DNA from: Paraburkholderia rhizosphaerae
Lineage (GTDB): Bacteria > Pseudomonadota > Gammaproteobacteria > Burkholderiales > Burkholderiaceae
NCBI RefSeq assembly: GCF_004366595.1
Contig: NZ_SORE01000014.1
Location: 1-64,000, forward strand
Direction: 5' to 3'
DNA length: 64,000 nt
Shown: piece after piece, positions 25,881-34,350 of the stretch
Numbering within the stretch: position 1 is the stretch's first letter
How the letters are laid out: each line of letters opens with the position of its first letter
Made by a program: the position numbers and the translations under genes
The notes under the pieces: model-generated
The model's input: only the letters and a program-made list of their open reading frames with translations
Told to the model about the DNA's origin: nothing
The model's database searches: none

Positions 25881-26987
25881 TTATCGGACGAAATCGGTCC
25901 ATAACACCATCAGGATCGTCATCAGCGCGGGGCCGATAAACACGCCGAGTAATCCGAAGGTTTCCGCGCCGCCAAGGATGCCGAACAGCACGAGCAGAAA
26001 CGGCAGCCGCGTCGAGTTGCCGATCAGCACCGGCCGCACGAAGTGTTCCGCGATGAATACGACCGCGAAGCCGAATACGACGAGGCCGATCGCGCCAGCG
26101 GTGCTGCCTTGCAGAAACAGCCATAAGCCCGCGCCGCAGAACACGACCGGCGCGCAGAACGGCAGCATCGCCGCAATCGCGGTGATCAGCCCGAGCAGCG
26201 TCGCATGCGGCACGCCGGTCACCGCGTACGCGATGCCGAGCAGCGCCCCTTCGCCGATCCCGACCACCACCAGCCCCGACACCGTGCCGCGCACGGCCGC
26301 CGCCATGCGCTCGGCAATCTGCGCGCTCTGCGCGCCGAACGCGCGGCGCATCCCCTTGAGCACCGCGCCCGACAGGCTCGGCCCCGCCTGAAAAATCACG
26401 AACAGCGTGACAAGCGTGAAGCCGAACACCATCAACGCGTGCACGGCCCGGATACCGAAATGCCGGCCGAACGTGACCACCGCGTTGCCATGCAGCCCCT
26501 TCATCGCCGGCGACGCCTTCAACGGCTGTCCTAAGTTGGTGTTCCACCATTGCGTGACCTGCTCCGACCCGAACGGCAGATTCGCGATGAAGTCAGGAAT
26601 CTGAATACCGTTCTGTTCGACGCTGTGCAGCCATACCGCGAGGTCGTGCGCCTCAGCGGCCGCCTGCGCGATGCCGATGCCGACCGGCAGCACGAGCACC
26701 AGCGCGATCACGATCGTCAACAGCGTCGCGATGATCGTCGTGCGGCCGTTCAGCCCGGGTTGCCGCTCGAGCTTTCGAAAAAGCGGCCATAGCGAGGTCG
26801 CGATCACGCACGCCCATGCGACGGCCGGGATGAAATCGCGCACCACCCATAGCGCCAGCAACACAAGTCCGGTATAGAGCGCGACCGATGCGAAGCGCTG
26901 CATCCTGCGGCGACCTTGCATCTCGGCGCCGGGTGGCGGCACGCGTGGCGGGGGCCCCGGAGGAACAGCGGGCGGGCGTGGAATCAT
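25881..26987 (-). CDS. AI-2E/PerM-family membrane permease
   Basis: The 368-residue protein has a proline-rich N-terminal 22 residues and about eight membrane helices. Family blocks include LYTGLVLLALWVVRDFIPA, TIIATLLTIVIALVLVLPVG, FGFAVVFIAEHFVRPVLIG and ILGGAETFGLLGVFIGPALM. Members have been linked to autoinducer-2 export or Na/H exchange; the substrate here is unknown. It is convergent with the esterase gene and apparently a single transcription unit. Confidence 0.88.
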   Translation of the reverse strand: MIPRPPAVPPGPPPRVPPPGAEMQGRRRMQRFASVALYTGLVLLALWVVRDFIPAVAWACVIATSLWPLFRKLERQPGLNGRTTIIATLLTIVIALVLVLPVGIGIAQAAAEAHDLAVWLHSVEQNGIQIPDFIANLPFGSEQVTQWWNTNLGQPLKASPAMKGLHGNAVVTFGRHFGIRAVHALMVFGFTLVTLFVIFQAGPSLSGAVLKGMRRAFGAQSAQIAERMAAAVRGTVSGLVVVGIGEGALLGIAYAVTGVPHATLLGLITAIAAMLPFCAPVVFCGAGLWLFLQGSTAGAIGLVVFGFAVVFIAEHFVRPVLIGNSTRLPFLLVLFGILGGAETFGLLGVFIGPALMTILMVLWTDFVR

Positions 26988-27318
26988 ATGGCCTCTTCAT
27001 GTGTTATCGGGTGGCGAGGGCTGTTTGCCGGCATGCGCGAGACGTGCCGCGCGCGCCGGACAAGCCGCCGGTCTGCACATCTTAAAGGACGGGAACGCCC
27101 CGCCTGGCGGACCGTGCCGGCTCGCGCGACATACAACAGCGTGTTGCGGTAATGGGATCGATGGGGCGCCGGGCGGTGCTCAGCCCATTAACGCCGTACG
27201 GTTAAAAGCTTTCATCTCAATTATTTCGGATCAGGCAACAGTATTTCAACGCCCGCACAATGGCGCTGACGCGCCGACGGGACTACATTCGGGCACACCC
27301 GAATTTACGGAGCCGACC
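26988..27318. other. Intergenic stretch upstream of the DUF3331 gene
   Basis: About 330 bp without a supported gene. It should contain the leftward permease promoter and the rightward DUF3331 promoter. The local drop in GC at 27195-27245 is the most promoter-like part. No RNA structure was recognised. Confidence 0.35.
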
Positions 27319-27609
27319 ATGACGACGTTAGAGTGCGTACCACTGATCGGTGCCAACGGCCTGCGCATCGAGATTCTCGAGCGCTCCGAAAATACGCTGG
27401 TCATCCGCTGGGTCGAGCCCGGCAAATGCCACTATGGCGAACAGCGTTGGCGCCGCCGCTCGGCACACACTTCAGGCACGTGCGCAGTATCGCGCCGCAA
27501 GATCCGCCGCGGCGACGCGGTGTTCAAACCGGCTGAGCGGCCTGCGCCGCTGAACGCAGCCGCGATGATCGCCGCGGACATCCTGACGAATCTGATCAAC
27601 GGCGTGTAG
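27319..27609 (+). CDS. DUF3331 domain protein
   Basis: The 96-residue protein starts at ATG 27319 behind CGGAG. It has the DUF3331 pattern common in Burkholderia: VIRWVEPGKCHYGEQRWRRR, GTCAVSRRKIRRGDAVFKPA and PLNAAAMIAADIL. Paired Cys in KCHYG and GTCAVS, with an intervening basic patch, suggest a small metal-binding or nucleic-acid-binding fold. No function is established. It stands alone between longer intergenic stretches. Confidence 0.8.
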   Translation: MTTLECVPLIGANGLRIEILERSENTLVIRWVEPGKCHYGEQRWRRRSAHTSGTCAVSRRKIRRGDAVFKPAERPAPLNAAAMIAADILTNLINGV

Positions 27610-28099
27610 CCCGCCAAAACTCCGCGCGAGACGACATCGGGACACTCATCTCTTCATTACTGTTCGTTACAGGAGCGCCCCACATCAGGGCAATGGACGA
27701 CCACTCGCCGACCCAACACGGCGAGCCGTTATACGAATGCACAGCCGAACGGCAAAACGGCACACATCGTCCCAAACGGCTTTTCGTGACACTACCTGGG
27801 TATCCCGAATAGCTCGTCTGTTCGCCTGCGTGGGTCAGCGCACCGAGCGTTGCCGCATATCGCGCCGATCGTCGTTTTTTCGTGCGACACCACGTCACGC
27901 AAGCAAATTCGGCCGCTGCTGAATTGAAACCACTCGTTGAACTAGAATGTTGGTGACGCTGCATCGATCAGCCGGACCGGCGAGCAATCGACAGGACCGC
28001 AAAACGAGTGCAGCCCGATCCGCCGACGCTTGCAATCGACTTGCAAAAAGCAGTCCCAAGCGCGTCGCAACTCAAACCGGCAGCACGCGGGAGGGTACC
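27610..28099. other. Intergenic stretch upstream of the sulfotransferase gene
   Basis: About 490 bp. An open frame continues upstream from the sulfotransferase to 27947, but it is Ser/Arg/Lys-rich low-complexity sequence without family similarity and is probably leader. GGGAGG at 28089-28094 marks the real start. I see no RNA gene or other conserved signal. Confidence 0.4.
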
Positions 28100-29314
28100 T
28101 TGTTCAAGCAATGGATACACAGCGCGCACAGCATCTCGCGGGTCGCATTGAGCAATACCCCGCTTTGTGCAGCCGAATTGCTATCGAGCGCGCGCGCGAA
28201 CACCGGGCTACACGATTTCGGTGCGGAGCCCATTGAAGACGCGCTCGACCAGTTGCAGACCGCAGTCCACGAGGAAGCCGACCTGAACCTGTTCGGCCGC
28301 GTATCGACTCACTGGGACAACCTGCGGCTCCTCACGAATCTGCTGATTCTGCGCGACCGGGAACTGGCTGATCCGACCATCCTGCAGCGGCCGGTCACAC
28401 AGCCTATTTTCGTGCTCGGCATGCCGCGCAGCGGCTCTTCGTTTCTCCACTCACTGCTCGCCGAAGATGGCGCAAGCTTTACGCCGCGCTGCTGGCAAGC
28501 AATCTACCCGTATCCGGATCATCCGGCAGCCGGGCGCCGCGCTGGCCCGGGCAAGGTGCAACGCCAGTTCGACTTGTTTCACCGGCTGGCGCCTGAGCTG
28601 CGCAACGTTCATCCGTTCGATGCGCTGACACCGCAGGAATGCACCGAGTTCACCGCGCACAGCTTCCGCAGCCTGCGTTTCGAGACCATCTACCATGTGC
28701 CGTCGTACAAGCGTTGGGTGCAGCAGGCCGGCCACGTGCAGGGGTATCGCACGCATCGGCGCTTCCTGCAGCATTTGCAAGGCGCGCGCGCGGTACGCTG
28801 TGTGCTGAAGTGCCCCGACCATGTATTCGCGATGGAAGCACTGCGCGAGGTGTATCCGGATGCGCGCGTGATCTTCACGCATCGCGATCCGCTGAAGGTG
28901 CTGCCGTCGGTCGCGCGGCTCACCGAGGTGTTGCGCCGCCCATTCGCGAAGCGCATCGATACGGATGCGATCGGGCACCAGGTGAGCGCCGACTGGGCAA
29001 ACGGCGCACAGCAGATCGTCGCGGCGGACAAGCTCGACCTGTGGCCTGAAAAGCACGTGTTTCACGTGCACTACAAGGCGCTCACCGCGGCGCCGCTCGA
29101 CACGATCCAGCGGATTTACGACCACTTCGGACTCGAGTTCACGCCGTCGTTCCGCGAGCGGCTGCACGAGCATATCGCGCGCAAGCCGGCCGGCGGATAT
29201 GGCAAGAACGTCTACCGGTTTGCGGACTTCGGGCTGCGGCCCGACGAGGAGCGCGAGCGATATCGCGACTACATCGCGCACTTCGGTATCGATGAAGAAG
29301 TCGTCGTCCAGTGA
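28100..29314 (+). CDS. PAPS-dependent sulfotransferase family protein
   Basis: The enzyme (404 residues from TTG 28100) belongs to the sulfotransferase_3 family, transferring sulfate from PAPS. The 5'-phosphosulfate loop is FVLGMPRSGSSFLHSLLAE. The 3'-phosphate region is RCVLKCPDHVFAMEAL, then PDARVIFTHRDPLKVLPS. The TTG is chosen because GGGAGG sits five bases upstream and similarity begins shortly after; an in-frame start at 27947 would add 51 residues of unconserved basic sequence. The acceptor is unknown. Bacterial members sulfate lipids, glycans or secreted small molecules. No PAPS-synthesis genes are adjacent. Confidence 0.8.
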   Translation: MFKQWIHSAHSISRVALSNTPLCAAELLSSARANTGLHDFGAEPIEDALDQLQTAVHEEADLNLFGRVSTHWDNLRLLTNLLILRDRELADPTILQRPVTQPIFVLGMPRSGSSFLHSLLAEDGASFTPRCWQAIYPYPDHPAAGRRAGPGKVQRQFDLFHRLAPELRNVHPFDALTPQECTEFTAHSFRSLRFETIYHVPSYKRWVQQAGHVQGYRTHRRFLQHLQGARAVRCVLKCPDHVFAMEALREVYPDARVIFTHRDPLKVLPSVARLTEVLRRPFAKRIDTDAIGHQVSADWANGAQQIVAADKLDLWPEKHVFHVHYKALTAAPLDTIQRIYDHFGLEFTPSFRERLHEHIARKPAGGYGKNVYRFADFGLRPDEERERYRDYIAHFGIDEEVVVQ

Positions 29315-29784
29315 TATCCGCTTCTAAAGCCGTCGCCTGACGGGTTCGTGTTTCCCAGTTCGTCAAAGCACCTCGCACCCGCGGACTGTCACGTGGTACA
29401 AGCGATTTGCGCGAAAGGATAATCGGCCGGCCGGGCCGGTTATCCGGCGGTATAGGCCGCCACATCCCACTGTATCCTGCCGTCCCTTTCCCCCAAACCA
29501 AAGTATTGGAGCGATCGACCATCGTCACGCCGCGGCGTTCGATCGTATCCCTTTACGCAAAGTCGCTCCAAAACTAAATTTCAACCCATCGCAAACGCGA
29601 TTGCACTACCCGGTCGGCGCAGGACCATCCCTCACGGGCCAGTCCAGTGGTCAAGCGCTGAATGGACCAGCTCCAATGGCCAGCCCGGATGAGCAAGCAA
29701 ATTTGCGCTGATCACGTTGTAGCGTTTTAGCCGGCTCGATAGCCAGGTTCCGATTTCTTATCCCACTGTTAAGGAGTGCAAGTC
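29315..29784. other. Intergenic stretch with nested inverted repeats
   Basis: About 470 bp between the sulfotransferase and a DUF4148 gene. A 12-bp stem (29417-29428 with 29434-29445, one G-T pair) has a 5-base loop and no T run. Further on, TTGGAGCGA (29506-29514) pairs with TCGCTCCAA (29563-29571). Within that, cgatcga (29512-29518) can pair instead with tcgatcg (29539-29545), around a perfect 12-bp palindrome at 29527-29538. The first stem may end the sulfotransferase transcript. The second set could be a structured leader or operator. Confidence 0.4.
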
Positions 29785-30120
29785 ATGAACAAGTTCACCG
29801 TCGCCGCTGTGCTCGCCGTTGGTCTTCTCGCCGGTCCGGTCGCGTCCTATGCGCAAACGCATGATCCGGTGACCCGTGCCGAAGTGCGTGCGAATCTGAT
29901 CGCCGTCGAGAAAGCGGGCTACACGCCGTCGGCCGGCGAAGACGTCAACTATCCGGCGGACATCCAGGCAGCCGATGCGAAGATCGCCGCGCAGCAGGAC
30001 AGCTCGTACGGCGGCGTTGCGCAAGGCACGTCGGCATCGGGCATGAAGAAGCATGGGTCGATGATGCGCTCGAACTGTGTCGGGCCGGTCAGCTTCTGCA
30101 ACATTTACTTCGGTAGCTGA
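29785..30120 (+). CDS. Secreted DUF4148 protein
   Basis: The 111-residue protein starts at ATG 29785, ten bases after AAGGAG. A signal peptide runs to about residue 24 (ASYAQT). The DUF4148 core is PVTRAEVRANLIAVEKAGYTPS and YPADIQAADAKIAAQQ. A cysteine-containing tail (NCVGPVSFCNIYFGS) may form a disulfide. Such small periplasmic proteins are multi-copy in Burkholderia and lack an assigned function. A second copy lies at 39544-39879. Confidence 0.85.
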   Translation: MNKFTVAAVLAVGLLAGPVASYAQTHDPVTRAEVRANLIAVEKAGYTPSAGEDVNYPADIQAADAKIAAQQDSSYGGVAQGTSASGMKKHGSMMRSNCVGPVSFCNIYFGS

Positions 30121-30263
30121 CGCATTCGTTGCGATGAGGGTCCTGTGCGAATCGCGCACGGCACAGGACGCCTCCAGCAAAGGTTGTCCGGTTGTCTCGA
30201 ACTTGTGCGCAGATGTAGCGCTTTCGCTCCCCCGTTGCAGTTCCCCTCGATACGGATCTACAC

Positions 30264-31058
30264 ATGAAACTTTCTACTCTCGCCGCATCGGTTGTCGCAT
30301 TGTCCGCCTGCCTCTTCGGATCGACCGCCGCGGTTGCGCAAGATGCGCAGCCTGCCAGCGGCCCGGTCAAGAACATCGTGCTCGTGCATGGCGCGTGGGT
30401 CGATGGCTCCGGCTGGAAGCCAGTCTATGAAATCCTGACCAGGGACGGCTATCACGTGACGATGGTGCAGGAACCGCTGACGTCGCTCGAAGCCGATGTG
30501 GATGCAACCAAACGCGTGCTTGATCTGCAGAACGGGCCGACGATTCTGGTTGGGCATAGCTACGGCGGATCGATCATCACCGAAGCGGGCGTGCATCCGA
30601 ACGTCGTGGGTCTCGTGTATGTGGCCGCGCATGCGCCGGCGGTGGGCGAGGATGAAGGCACGCTGGGCAAGGGCAAGCCGAGCTTCACCGCGCAGCAGCC
30701 GGGGGCTATCAAGAAGACGGCCGATGGTTATACCTACCTGACCCGCGCCGATTTTCCGAAGGATTTCGCCGCCGATTTACCGCTTAACCAGGCGAAGTTC
30801 GAGGCACAATCGCAAATCCTGACCGCCGCCCAGGTGTTCACGACGCCGTTGACCGCCGCGGCGTGGACCTCCAAGCCGAGTTGGGGCATCGTCGCGGGCG
30901 ACGACAAGATCATCAATCCGGACCTGGAGCGCTGGTATTACGCACGCGCGAAGAGCCATACGACGGTGATTCCGGGCGCAAGCCACTCGGTTTATGAATC
31001 GCGGCCGCAGCAGGTCGCCGCAGTGATCGAAGATGCGGCGAAGCACGCGCAGAAGTAA
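30264..31058 (+). CDS. Secreted alpha/beta hydrolase
   Basis: The 264-residue protein has a signal peptide (cleavage near TAAVAQ, residue 26). The alpha/beta hydrolase core shows IVLVHGAWVDGSGWKPVYE (oxyanion), VGHSYGGSIITEAG with the nucleophile Ser, the acid region VAGDDKIINPDLERWY, and the His in GASHSVYESRP. It resembles the Burkholderia group annotated as salicylate esterase/methylesterase-like hydrolases (MES type). The substrate is unknown. It stands 143 bp after the DUF4148 gene and may be transcribed separately. Confidence 0.87.
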   Translation: MKLSTLAASVVALSACLFGSTAAVAQDAQPASGPVKNIVLVHGAWVDGSGWKPVYEILTRDGYHVTMVQEPLTSLEADVDATKRVLDLQNGPTILVGHSYGGSIITEAGVHPNVVGLVYVAAHAPAVGEDEGTLGKGKPSFTAQQPGAIKKTADGYTYLTRADFPKDFAADLPLNQAKFEAQSQILTAAQVFTTPLTAAAWTSKPSWGIVAGDDKIINPDLERWYYARAKSHTTVIPGASHSVYESRPQQVAAVIEDAAKHAQK

Positions 31059-31332
31059 CAGGCGCGGTTTCTTTCCGATGTAAGCGCGGCGGGTATCGCT
31101 GACCCGCACCAACCCGCGAGCGCCCCGAAGCCAACCCGGGGCTGCCGGTCGAAGCCCGCCGCCGATGTTTGACCGTAGTCATTCCCCTTCCTCGTCCCGG
31201 ACACCCCGCATTGCAGCGTCCGACTGCATGCGTTAAGGTGATCGTCAACGCGCCGCACTGCGGCGCGGTCCGCATCAGCACCCGCACCCGCCCTCACCCT
31301 GATTTGCGCCCATTTGCGTCCGGAGACTGCTC

Positions 31333-33885
31333 ATGGCCGACACCGACAACGAAATTCCCCCGCTCGCGCAGGCTATTGCGCCCCAACAGTTCTCGCTCGA
31401 CGTGCTGCTGGAAAAGTACGCGAAAGGCGACGAACGCACCGCCGACGACGTCTATCGCCGCGTCGCACGCGGCGTGGCAATGGCCGAACCGGAGGCGCTG
31501 CGCGCGCAGGTGGAAGAACGTTTCGTCGACAACCTGCGGCATGGCGCGCTTGGCGCGGGCCGCATCATGAGCGCGGCGGGCGCCGGTATCGCGGCGACCC
31601 TGATCAACTGTTTCGTGCAACCGGTCGGCGACAGTATTCAGGGCGTCGACGAAGAAGGACTGCCCGGCATCTATGTCGCGCTGCTGCAGGCTGCCGAAAC
31701 GATGCGGCGCGGCGGCGGGGTCGGCTACAACTTTTCGGCGATCCGCCCGCACGGCGCGCGCGTGCATACGACAAGCTCGTCCGCGTCCGGCCCTTGCAGC
31801 TATATCGACGTATTCGATGCGTCGTGCCGCACGGTCGAAAGCGCCGGTTCGCGGCGCGGCGCGCAAATGGCGGTGCTGGACTGCACGCATCCCGACCTGC
31901 TCGAATTTATCGAGGCCAAGCATTCGAAGGGCCGCTGGAACAACTTCAATGTGTCGGTAGCCGTGACCGACGAATTCATGCAAGCGGTCGAAAGCGATCT
32001 GCCGTGGCAGCTCGTGCATCGCGCGGAACCGTCGCCTTCCATGCGCGCGGCATCCGGCCTGCGGCAACGCGACGATGGGCTATGGGTCTATGGCGAGCGC
32101 CGCGCGCGCGACATCTGGGACAGAATCATGCGCTCGACCTACGATGTCGCCGAGCCGGGCATCGTGTTCGTGTCGCGCATGAACGAGGACAACAATCTGC
32201 GCGCGATCGAAACGATCCGCGCGACCAATCCGTGCGGCGAGCAGCCGCTGCCGTCGTACGGCTGCTGCAACCTCGGGCCGCTGAATCTGACGCGCTTCGT
32301 GATCGACCCGTTCGCGCAGATGAAGCGCGGCACACCGTCGTTCGACTGGGAGGCGCTTGGCGCGCGCACACGCACCCAGGTGCGTTTTCTCGACAACGTA
32401 CTCGACGTGACGCTGTGGCCACTTGCCGAGCAATACGACGAGTCGCGCGCGAAGCGGCGTATTGGTGTCGGCTTCACCGGCCTCGGCGACACGCTCGTGA
32501 TGCTCGGCCTGCGTTACGACTCCGCGCAAGGCCGCGAATTTGCCGCGAAGGCCGCGCGCCTGATGCGCGACGAAGCGTACCGCGCGTCGGTCGAACTCGC
32601 GCGTGAGCGCGGTGCGTTTCCGCTCTTTAACGCCGCGCAGTATCTCGACGCCGGCACGTTCGCGTCGCGCTTGCCCGACGACATCAAGGATTCGATTCGC
32701 CGGCACGGCATCCGCAATAGCCACCTGCTGTCGATCGCGCCGACCGGCACCGTGAGCCTCGCATTCGCCGACAACGCGTCGAATGGCATCGAGCCCGCGT
32801 TTTCGTGGACTTATTCGCGGATGAAGGTGATGGCCGACGGCAGCCGTGCGTCGTTTGCGGTCGAAGACCACGCGTATCGGGTCTATCGCGAACTGGGCGG
32901 CGACGTCGAGCGTTTGCCCGACTATTTCATCAGCGCGCTCGAGATGTCCGCGCGCGATCACCTCGATATGATGGCCGCGGTGCAGCCGTATATCGACACG
33001 TCGATTTCGAAAACCGTGAACGTACCGGCCGACTACCCGTTCGACGCATTCGAAAGCCTGTACTTCGATGCGTGGAAAAGCGGCTTGAAGGGTCTTGCAA
33101 CTTATCGCCCGAACGAGACGCTTGGCGCGGTGCTGAGCGTCGACACGCCACAGGCATCGGACGCGCTGTCCGGCACCGACATCGACCTCGATCCGCTGCG
33201 GATCGCGATCGATCATCGGCCGAAGGGCGAAATGCCGGCGATCATCGAGAAGGTCGAGTATCTGACGCAAGCGGGCAAGAAATCGCTGTATTTAGCGGTG
33301 TCGTTCATGCAGGTGACCGGACGCGTCGGCGGCGAAGATGTGACGATCGAGCGGCCCATCGAATTTTTTATCCCTGCCGGGCAACGCGACGAGTCGCAGC
33401 AATGGATTACCGCGACCATGCGCTCGTTGTCGCTGGCCGCGCGCGGCGGCTTTGTCGCGCGCAACTTGCAGGACCTGCGCAAGGTGTCGTGGGATCGCGG
33501 CCAGGTACGTCTTGGCGACGTGCAGCGGATCGACGGCACGCGTTCGCCCCGCTGGCACGATTCGGAGGTCGCGGCGCTCGCGTATGCGCTACAGCAGATC
33601 CTGCACCGGCGTGGTTTTCTCGATGCCGAGGGCAATCAGGTGCCTTCGCGACTGCTTGCGCGGCTGCCGCATACGCATGCGCTAGCGCTGCCGATCTCCG
33701 CGAACCTGAACGCGCAGGAAGCCGCGCAAGCCGATGACGATGCTGCTGCACAGGACGAGCCAGCATTGCATGGGCTGAGCACGATGCACGGCCGCAAGTG
33801 CGGAACGTGCGGCGCGAACGCGGTGATCCGCAAGGATGGCTGCGATTTCTGCACAGCGTGTGGGGAGATCGGCGCATGCGGGTAG
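31333..33885 (+). CDS. nrdJ: Adenosylcobalamin-dependent ribonucleotide reductase (class II)
   Basis: The 850-residue enzyme reduces ribonucleotides using a B12-derived thiyl radical, independent of oxygen. Visible blocks are INCFVQPVGDSI, RRGGGVGYNFSAIRPHGARV, NPCGEQPLPSYGCCNLGPLN (active-site NxCxE) and HLLSIAPTGTVSLAFADNAS. The C-terminus ends in a CxxC pair array (GRKCGTCGANAVIRK, DGCDFCTACGEIGACG), which usually re-reduces the active site or binds zinc. The ribosome site GGAG is 10 bases before the ATG. I looked upstream for a B12 box and saw none. Confidence 0.95.
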   Translation: MADTDNEIPPLAQAIAPQQFSLDVLLEKYAKGDERTADDVYRRVARGVAMAEPEALRAQVEERFVDNLRHGALGAGRIMSAAGAGIAATLINCFVQPVGDSIQGVDEEGLPGIYVALLQAAETMRRGGGVGYNFSAIRPHGARVHTTSSSASGPCSYIDVFDASCRTVESAGSRRGAQMAVLDCTHPDLLEFIEAKHSKGRWNNFNVSVAVTDEFMQAVESDLPWQLVHRAEPSPSMRAASGLRQRDDGLWVYGERRARDIWDRIMRSTYDVAEPGIVFVSRMNEDNNLRAIETIRATNPCGEQPLPSYGCCNLGPLNLTRFVIDPFAQMKRGTPSFDWEALGARTRTQVRFLDNVLDVTLWPLAEQYDESRAKRRIGVGFTGLGDTLVMLGLRYDSAQGREFAAKAARLMRDEAYRASVELARERGAFPLFNAAQYLDAGTFASRLPDDIKDSIRRHGIRNSHLLSIAPTGTVSLAFADNASNGIEPAFSWTYSRMKVMADGSRASFAVEDHAYRVYRELGGDVERLPDYFISALEMSARDHLDMMAAVQPYIDTSISKTVNVPADYPFDAFESLYFDAWKSGLKGLATYRPNETLGAVLSVDTPQASDALSGTDIDLDPLRIAIDHRPKGEMPAIIEKVEYLTQAGKKSLYLAVSFMQVTGRVGGEDVTIERPIEFFIPAGQRDESQQWITATMRSLSLAARGGFVARNLQDLRKVSWDRGQVRLGDVQRIDGTRSPRWHDSEVAALAYALQQILHRRGFLDAEGNQVPSRLLARLPHTHALALPISANLNAQEAAQADDDAAAQDEPALHGLSTMHGRKCGTCGANAVIRKDGCDFCTACGEIGACG

Positions 33886-33888
33886 TTG

Positions 33889-34134
33889 CGCGCCCATCCA
33901 CAGGACGCGGCGCATACGCTTGCCCCGGTCTGGGGACTCGATGTCACAACGATCGAGCGGGCCAACGCACGCCGCAGCTACGTTGTGCGCGCGGTCGCCC
34001 CTCAGAATTTCGGCGAGCAGCAGACGATCGCCGATACGTTCTGCCGCAATGGCCTGCTGCCCGCGGAAGTCCCGACAAAGCAAGCGCCGTACAGGGATTT
34101 CACCGCAAAACAGGCGAAGACGATCGGCGGCTAA
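33889..34134 (+). pseudogene. C-terminal remnant of an SsuA-type sulfonate-binding protein
   Basis: Directly after the nrdJ stop, the plus strand encodes about 80 residues including HTLAPVWGLDVTTIERANAR, RSYVVRAVAPQNFGEQQTIA and DTFCRNGLLPAEV. This matches the C-terminal lobe of aliphatic-sulfonate ABC binding proteins (ANxRxxYxVxPVTxxxxxEQQxIADxF). There is no start, signal peptide or N-terminal lobe. It is a truncated leftover whose 5' part was lost at the nrdJ junction. Confidence 0.65.
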
Positions 34135-34350
34135 CACGCACGCCGGCTGGCCAAGACCCATTCCGGCGCAGCATGAGTCGCAGCGCTTCGACACGTCACG
34201 ACAAACTTGCCAATCTAACCGTTATCGCGCGCCGCGACATTCACCGCATGGCGTTGCCGTCAGATTGCGCGAGTACAATACGGCGTCGTCTCGACTCAAC
34301 GGATAGCGCCCGCCGTCACCGTTGCGGGCAAGCCTTCTCGTCAAGCGTTC

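Noticed and set aside
31059..31332. Possible cobalamin riboswitch before the B12-dependent reductase gene
   Set aside because: I searched by eye for a B12 box and adjacent stems and found none.
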